From the NCBI RefSeq assembly GCF_001667015.1, contig NZ_LZIS01000181.1, positions 1-64,000 of the forward strand: a stretch of DNA of 64,000 nt. The letters run 5' to 3'. The notes under the pieces are model-generated. The model was not told the origin of the DNA. It ran no database searches and saw only the letters and a list, made by a program, of their open reading frames with translations. Below, one piece after another: positions 60,851 through 64,000 of the stretch. Numbering within the stretch: the first letter of the stretch is position 1; every line of letters begins with the position of its first letter. Both the position numbers and the translations under genes were made by a program. This DNA is from Mycobacterium sp. E3198. Its GTDB lineage: Bacteria; Actinomycetota; Actinomycetes; Mycobacteriales; Mycobacteriaceae.

Positions 60851-61816
60851 ATGCCCGAGGTCCAACTTCACCACGAGGGACATCCGAAGTACCGCCGGAT
60901 GGTCCGGTTCGACTGGTCGGAAACGCCGCTGCACTGGGTGCCCGGCGACCCGTTCTCGACCCACATGATCAATGTGCTGCACCTGCTGCTGCCCGAGGGG
61001 GAGCGGCATTTCATCAAGGCCGTCCTCGAGGCGTCGTCGCTGGTCGATGATCCGGAGCTGGAGGCGGCGATCAAGCCGTTCATCCAGCAGGAATCCTGGC
61101 ACGCCTGGGCGCACCAGATCGTGCTCGACCACCTCGCCGAGCAGGGCATCGACACCAAGCCGTACACCGACCGGCTCGGCAGGCTGTTGTCGCGGACGCT
61201 GGGTGATGCCCCCAAGTGGTTTCCGCCGGCCATGAAGCGCTGGTGGTTGTATCGACGGCTGGCCGATGTGGCGGCACTGGAGCATTACACCGCGATGTTG
61301 GGCCAGTGGGTGCTGTCGAACCGCGGCCTGGACTACGCCAAGGCCGACCCCATGATGCTCGACCTGCTGCGCTGGCACGGCGCCGAGGAGGTCGAGCACC
61401 GCGCGCTGGTGTACGACGTCTTCCAGCACGTCAGTGGGAACTACTGGATCAGGGCGTTCTCGATGTTCTTCACCACGCCGTTGTTCATCGCCTGGTGGGT
61501 CGCGGGGGCCCGCTACCTGATGGCCCACGACCCGACGATCGACCAGAAGTGGCGGTGGCGGGACTGGCTCTGGGCCGCCCGCGAGTACCGGTTGCCGGGC
61601 CCGTGGAAGCTGATGGTGACGACGCCGGTCCGGTATCTGCGGCCCAGCCACCATCCGAACGACGAGGCGTCCACCCAGATGGCGGTCGACTACCTGAACT
61701 ACTCGCCGGTGGCGAAAGCCGCCCGAGAGCGAGCGTTGTCCCAAGGGAAGTCACCCGATCAATCCCAGGGGATCGAGACTTCCCGCAACGGAGCACGGAA
61801 GGCCGAGGTTCGATGA
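60851..61816 (+). CDS. Metal-dependent hydrolase (PF10118 family)
   Basis: 321-residue protein of the YbgI-unrelated metal-dependent hydrolase family PF10118. Helical segments contain the conserved Glu/His ligand pattern: FIQQESWHAWAHQIVLD, EHYTAMLGQWVL and HGAEEVEHRALVYDVF, resembling a di-iron helical bundle. The ATG at 60851 follows GGGAGGAGCAGCTG. It forms a tight operon with the downstream ferredoxin (ATGA overlap) and ferredoxin reductase, which would supply electrons; this suggests an oxygenase or desaturase-like activity rather than simple hydrolysis. Confidence 0.75.
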   Translation: MPEVQLHHEGHPKYRRMVRFDWSETPLHWVPGDPFSTHMINVLHLLLPEGERHFIKAVLEASSLVDDPELEAAIKPFIQQESWHAWAHQIVLDHLAEQGIDTKPYTDRLGRLLSRTLGDAPKWFPPAMKRWWLYRRLADVAALEHYTAMLGQWVLSNRGLDYAKADPMMLDLLRWHGAEEVEHRALVYDVFQHVSGNYWIRAFSMFFTTPLFIAWWVAGARYLMAHDPTIDQKWRWRDWLWAAREYRLPGPWKLMVTTPVRYLRPSHHPNDEASTQMAVDYLNYSPVAKAARERALSQGKSPDQSQGIETSRNGARKAEVR

Positions 61817-62001
61817 AGGTTTCGGTTGATCTCGACACCTGCGACGGCAACGGCGTGTGCATGAGCATCTGCCACGAGGTGTTCGACGTGCAAGAAGACG
61901 GACTCCACGTGCTGCAAGCGGAGCCGCCAGAAGAGTTGCGTCAGCAGCTGATCGGGGCCGAGGTGTCCTGCCCCACCCAGGCGATCACGGTGAAGGAGTG
62001 A
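61813..62001 (+). CDS. Small ferredoxin ([3Fe-4S] type)
   Basis: 62-residue ferredoxin of the type that feeds cytochromes P450 or di-iron enzymes. Cys ligands are seen in TCDGNGVCMSICHEVFDV and SCPTQAITV. A C-x5-C-x3-C spacing gives one more Cys than the usual C-x5-C set. ATG at 61813 overlaps the hydrolase stop. It is followed by its predicted reductase. Confidence 0.9.
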   Translation: MKVSVDLDTCDGNGVCMSICHEVFDVQEDGLHVLQAEPPEELRQQLIGAEVSCPTQAITVKE

Positions 62002-62005
62002 TCCG

Positions 62006-63217
62006 ATGCCGAGCCGTCAGCTGAAGGAGGTTGTCGTCGTCGGTGGCGGCGTGGCGGGGACGCGCGCTGCCGAGGCCCTGCGCCAGGGTGGCTACGACGC
62101 GGGCTTGACCATCGTGGGCGCCGAGCGGCACGCCGCCTACCACCGGCCGCCGCTCTCCAAGAAACTGCTCACCGGCCAGGTGCACCGCGCGGGCGTCGAC
62201 CTGGCGCCGCAATTCGAGCTGGAGGCGCGGGTGCTGCGCGGCGCGTCGGCGATCAAGCTGGACCTGTCCTCGCGCACGCTCCATGTGCGCGACGAAAACC
62301 AGGATCTGTCATTGCCATTCGACGGGCTGGTGATTGCCAGCGGCGCGGCGCCGCGGCAATGGCCCGGCTCGGTTCCGGAGGGAGTCTTGACGCTCCGCAC
62401 CGTCGAGGACTGCCTGGCCATCCGGGAACGACTTGGCGCGCGCCCGCGAGTGGTTGTGGTCGGCGGCGGGTTCATCGGCGCCGAGGTGGCGGCGAGCTGC
62501 CGATCGATCGGGCTGGAGGTCGCGCTGATCGAAAAGGCAACCAGCCCGCTGCTGGCCGCCTTGGGCAAGGAGCTGGCGCCGCGCTGGGCCGAGTTGCACC
62601 GTCAGCACGGCGTAGACGTGCGGGTCGGGGTGGGCGTCGACTCGTTCATCGGTAACGGACGGGTGGAGGCGGTCCGGCTGACCGATGGTTCCCGGGTTCC
62701 GGCCGACGTCGCCATCGTCGGCCTGGGTGTCACTCCCGTGACCGACTGGCTCGACGGGTCGGGATTGCGCGTGGACGACGGGGTCGTCTGCGACGGCGCG
62801 GGCGCGGTGGAAGGCGACATCGGGGACGCCGCCGTCGTCGCCGCCGGCGACGTGGCGCGCTGGTGGCATCCGCTCTACGAGCGGCACCTGCGCACCGAGC
62901 ACTGGGAAGACGCCGGGCGGCAGGGGGAGGCGGCGGCCAGGACGCTGTTGAGGGGCCCCGACCGCGCGGAAATCTACCACGAGTTGCCGTACTTCTGGTC
63001 CGACCAGTATGACGTCAAGGTGCAAATGCTCGGGGTGCCAACCGATTACGACGCGGTCGATATCGTCGAAGGCGATCCCGACGCGTGGGAGTTCCTCGCC
63101 GCGTACGGCCGTGGCGGCCGCACCATCGCGGTGCTGGGCACGATCCCGAACCGGGTGTACGCCTACCGCGACGCCATCGCCAACCGCGCCGAGTTTCCGC
63201 CCAAGCGGCCGGAGTAA
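62006..63217 (+). CDS. NAD(P)/FAD ferredoxin reductase
   Basis: 403-residue pyridine-nucleotide:ferredoxin oxidoreductase. FAD loop VVVGGGVAGTRAAEALRQGG at residues 10-30; NAD loop VVVVGGGFIGAEVAASCRSIG near 150; GDVARWWHPLYE in the FAD-binding C-terminal region. It matches rhodocoxin/putidaredoxin reductase-type proteins. Four bases separate it from the ferredoxin, so the two work as a redox pair for the preceding metal enzyme. Confidence 0.92.
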   Translation: MPSRQLKEVVVVGGGVAGTRAAEALRQGGYDAGLTIVGAERHAAYHRPPLSKKLLTGQVHRAGVDLAPQFELEARVLRGASAIKLDLSSRTLHVRDENQDLSLPFDGLVIASGAAPRQWPGSVPEGVLTLRTVEDCLAIRERLGARPRVVVVGGGFIGAEVAASCRSIGLEVALIEKATSPLLAALGKELAPRWAELHRQHGVDVRVGVGVDSFIGNGRVEAVRLTDGSRVPADVAIVGLGVTPVTDWLDGSGLRVDDGVVCDGAGAVEGDIGDAAVVAAGDVARWWHPLYERHLRTEHWEDAGRQGEAAARTLLRGPDRAEIYHELPYFWSDQYDVKVQMLGVPTDYDAVDIVEGDPDAWEFLAAYGRGGRTIAVLGTIPNRVYAYRDAIANRAEFPPKRPE

Positions 63218-63255
63218 CCAAGGCGCGGGAGCTTGCGCATCGTCATGATGGACGC

Positions 63256-64000
63256 GTGACGGTGCACAAGACCAACGCGGTGCTGAGGATCGGCAGGTTC
63301 GAGCCCACTTTCGCCGAGGAGCTGGCCCAGCGCTACGAGGCCCCCTCGCTTCCCGAGGAGCCGGAGCGCGCCCGGTTTCTGGAGGGGCATGCGGGCGACA
63401 TCCGCGTGGTGGTGGCCTCCGGCCCGCCCGGCGTGGACGCCGAAATCATCGGGGCGCTGCCCAACCTGGAGGCGATCGTCAACTACGGGGCGGGGGTGGA
63501 TGCGATCGACGTGCGGGCTGCCGAGCGCCGCGGCATCGGCGTGAGCAACACCCCCGACGTGCTCACGGACTCCGTCGCCGATACCGCGTTGGGTCTGATC
63601 CTCATGACGCTGCGGCGGTTTGGCGCCGCCGACCGCTACGTGCGGGCGGGACGATGGGCGCGCGACGGCCGCTTTCCCTACGCCAGGGACGTCAGCGGCC
63701 TGCAGGTCGGGATCTTGGGATTGGGCAGGATCGGCTCCGCCATCGCGACCAGGCTGCTCGGCTTCGACTGTGCCATTGCGTATCACAACCGCCACCCAGT
63801 TGAGGGGTGCCCGTACCGCTATGCGGGGTCGGCGGCGGAGCTGGCCGAGTCGGTCGATGTCCTGGTGGTCGCCGCGACGGGTGATCAGGGCACCCGCAAG
63901 CTGGTCGATCGCACCGTCCTCGAGGCGTTGGGTCCCGAGGGCTACCTGATCAACATCGCGCGCGGCAGTGTCGTCGATCAGGAAGCGCTGGTGGAGTTGC
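63256..64000 (+). CDS. D-2-hydroxyacid dehydrogenase, truncated at the window edge
   Basis: N-terminal 248 residues of an NAD-dependent D-isomer 2-hydroxyacid dehydrogenase. The Rossmann loop GLQVGILGLGRIGSAIATRL is seen, with LINIARGSVVDQEALVE (catalytic Arg) near the edge. The catalytic Glu and His would follow beyond base 64,000. GTG at 63256 starts VTVHKTNAVL. Substrate unknown; glyoxylate/hydroxypyruvate-type is possible. Confidence 0.88.
   Translation, partial: MTVHKTNAVLRIGRFEPTFAEELAQRYEAPSLPEEPERARFLEGHAGDIRVVVASGPPGVDAEIIGALPNLEAIVNYGAGVDAIDVRAAERRGIGVSNTPDVLTDSVADTALGLILMTLRRFGAADRYVRAGRWARDGRFPYARDVSGLQVGILGLGRIGSAIATRLLGFDCAIAYHNRHPVEGCPYRYAGSAAELAESVDVLVVAATGDQGTRKLVDRTVLEALGPEGYLINIARGSVVDQEALVEL

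Overview
The window is high-GC chromosomal DNA from a non-tuberculous, probably slow-growing Mycobacterium. From memory of the M. tuberculosis gene order it is syntenic with the stretch from pstP (Rv0018c) to dnaB (Rv0058), and the proteins read as close orthologues. The lineage differs by several insertions and deletions and by a dnaB gene carrying two inteins. No rRNA, CRISPR array, transposase or complete insertion sequence was seen.

Region by region: (1) 1-3,300: the signalling genes pstP (cut by the window edge), fhaB and fhaA on the minus strand, then tRNA-Leu(CAG) with its terminator. (2) 3,300-7,200: small metabolic and stress genes (thiol peroxidase, VOC protein, YdeI-like protein, GNAT, pirin, acyl-CoA dehydrogenase). 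(3) 7,200-13,400: whiB5 divergent from an Xre regulator, followed by a chain of overlapping genes typical of mycobacteria (NlpC/P60, two DUF4226-like proteins, an EspC-like protein, a DUF2694-like protein, a DUF5631/5632-like protein) and a 47-residue antisense gene at their 3' end. (4) 13,400-25,500: mycothiol-type DinB protein, MFS transporter, YqgE/AlgH protein, Mtc28, leuS, SDR, MarR, and an inserted polar amino-acid ABC transporter with a fused binding protein and permease, then GntR. (5) 25,600-31,700: LLM oxidoreductase, esterase/hydrolase, then a four-gene translationally coupled operon (LLM oxidoreductase, sulfotransferase, TIM-barrel isomerase, DUF1214-like protein). (6) 31,800-45,400: ino1/padR, a DUF1707 protein, ponA1 with a GT87 glycosyltransferase and a DJ-1/PfpI protein, the rpsF-ssb-rpsR-rplI operon, and dnaB. 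In tuberculosis-like genomes the toxin-antitoxin pair darTG follows dnaB; here an unrelated accessory block follows. (7) 45,400-64,000: accessory region. It holds an Mrr-like nuclease with a C-terminal SAP domain, a PLP decarboxylase, a beta-lactamase fold protein, a DUF4262 protein, a HadAB-like dehydratase, an emfourin-like protein and GtrA. It continues with a MarR-centred multicopper oxidase/DoxX/NAD-binding group sharing a palindromic operator, a phospholipase D protein with a small upstream gene, phenolic acid decarboxylase, a metal-dependent hydrolase/ferredoxin/ferredoxin reductase operon, and a truncated D-2-hydroxyacid dehydrogenase.

Many junctions are 4-base ATGA/GTGA overlaps, indicating translational coupling. 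The most interesting items are the two mechanistically different inteins in dnaB, one splitting the Walker A motif; the cluster of DnaA-box-like sites upstream of dnaB; the nuclease-SAP protein in a block bounded by a near-identical 17-base repeat; and the three matching operator copies in the MarR/multicopper oxidase region.
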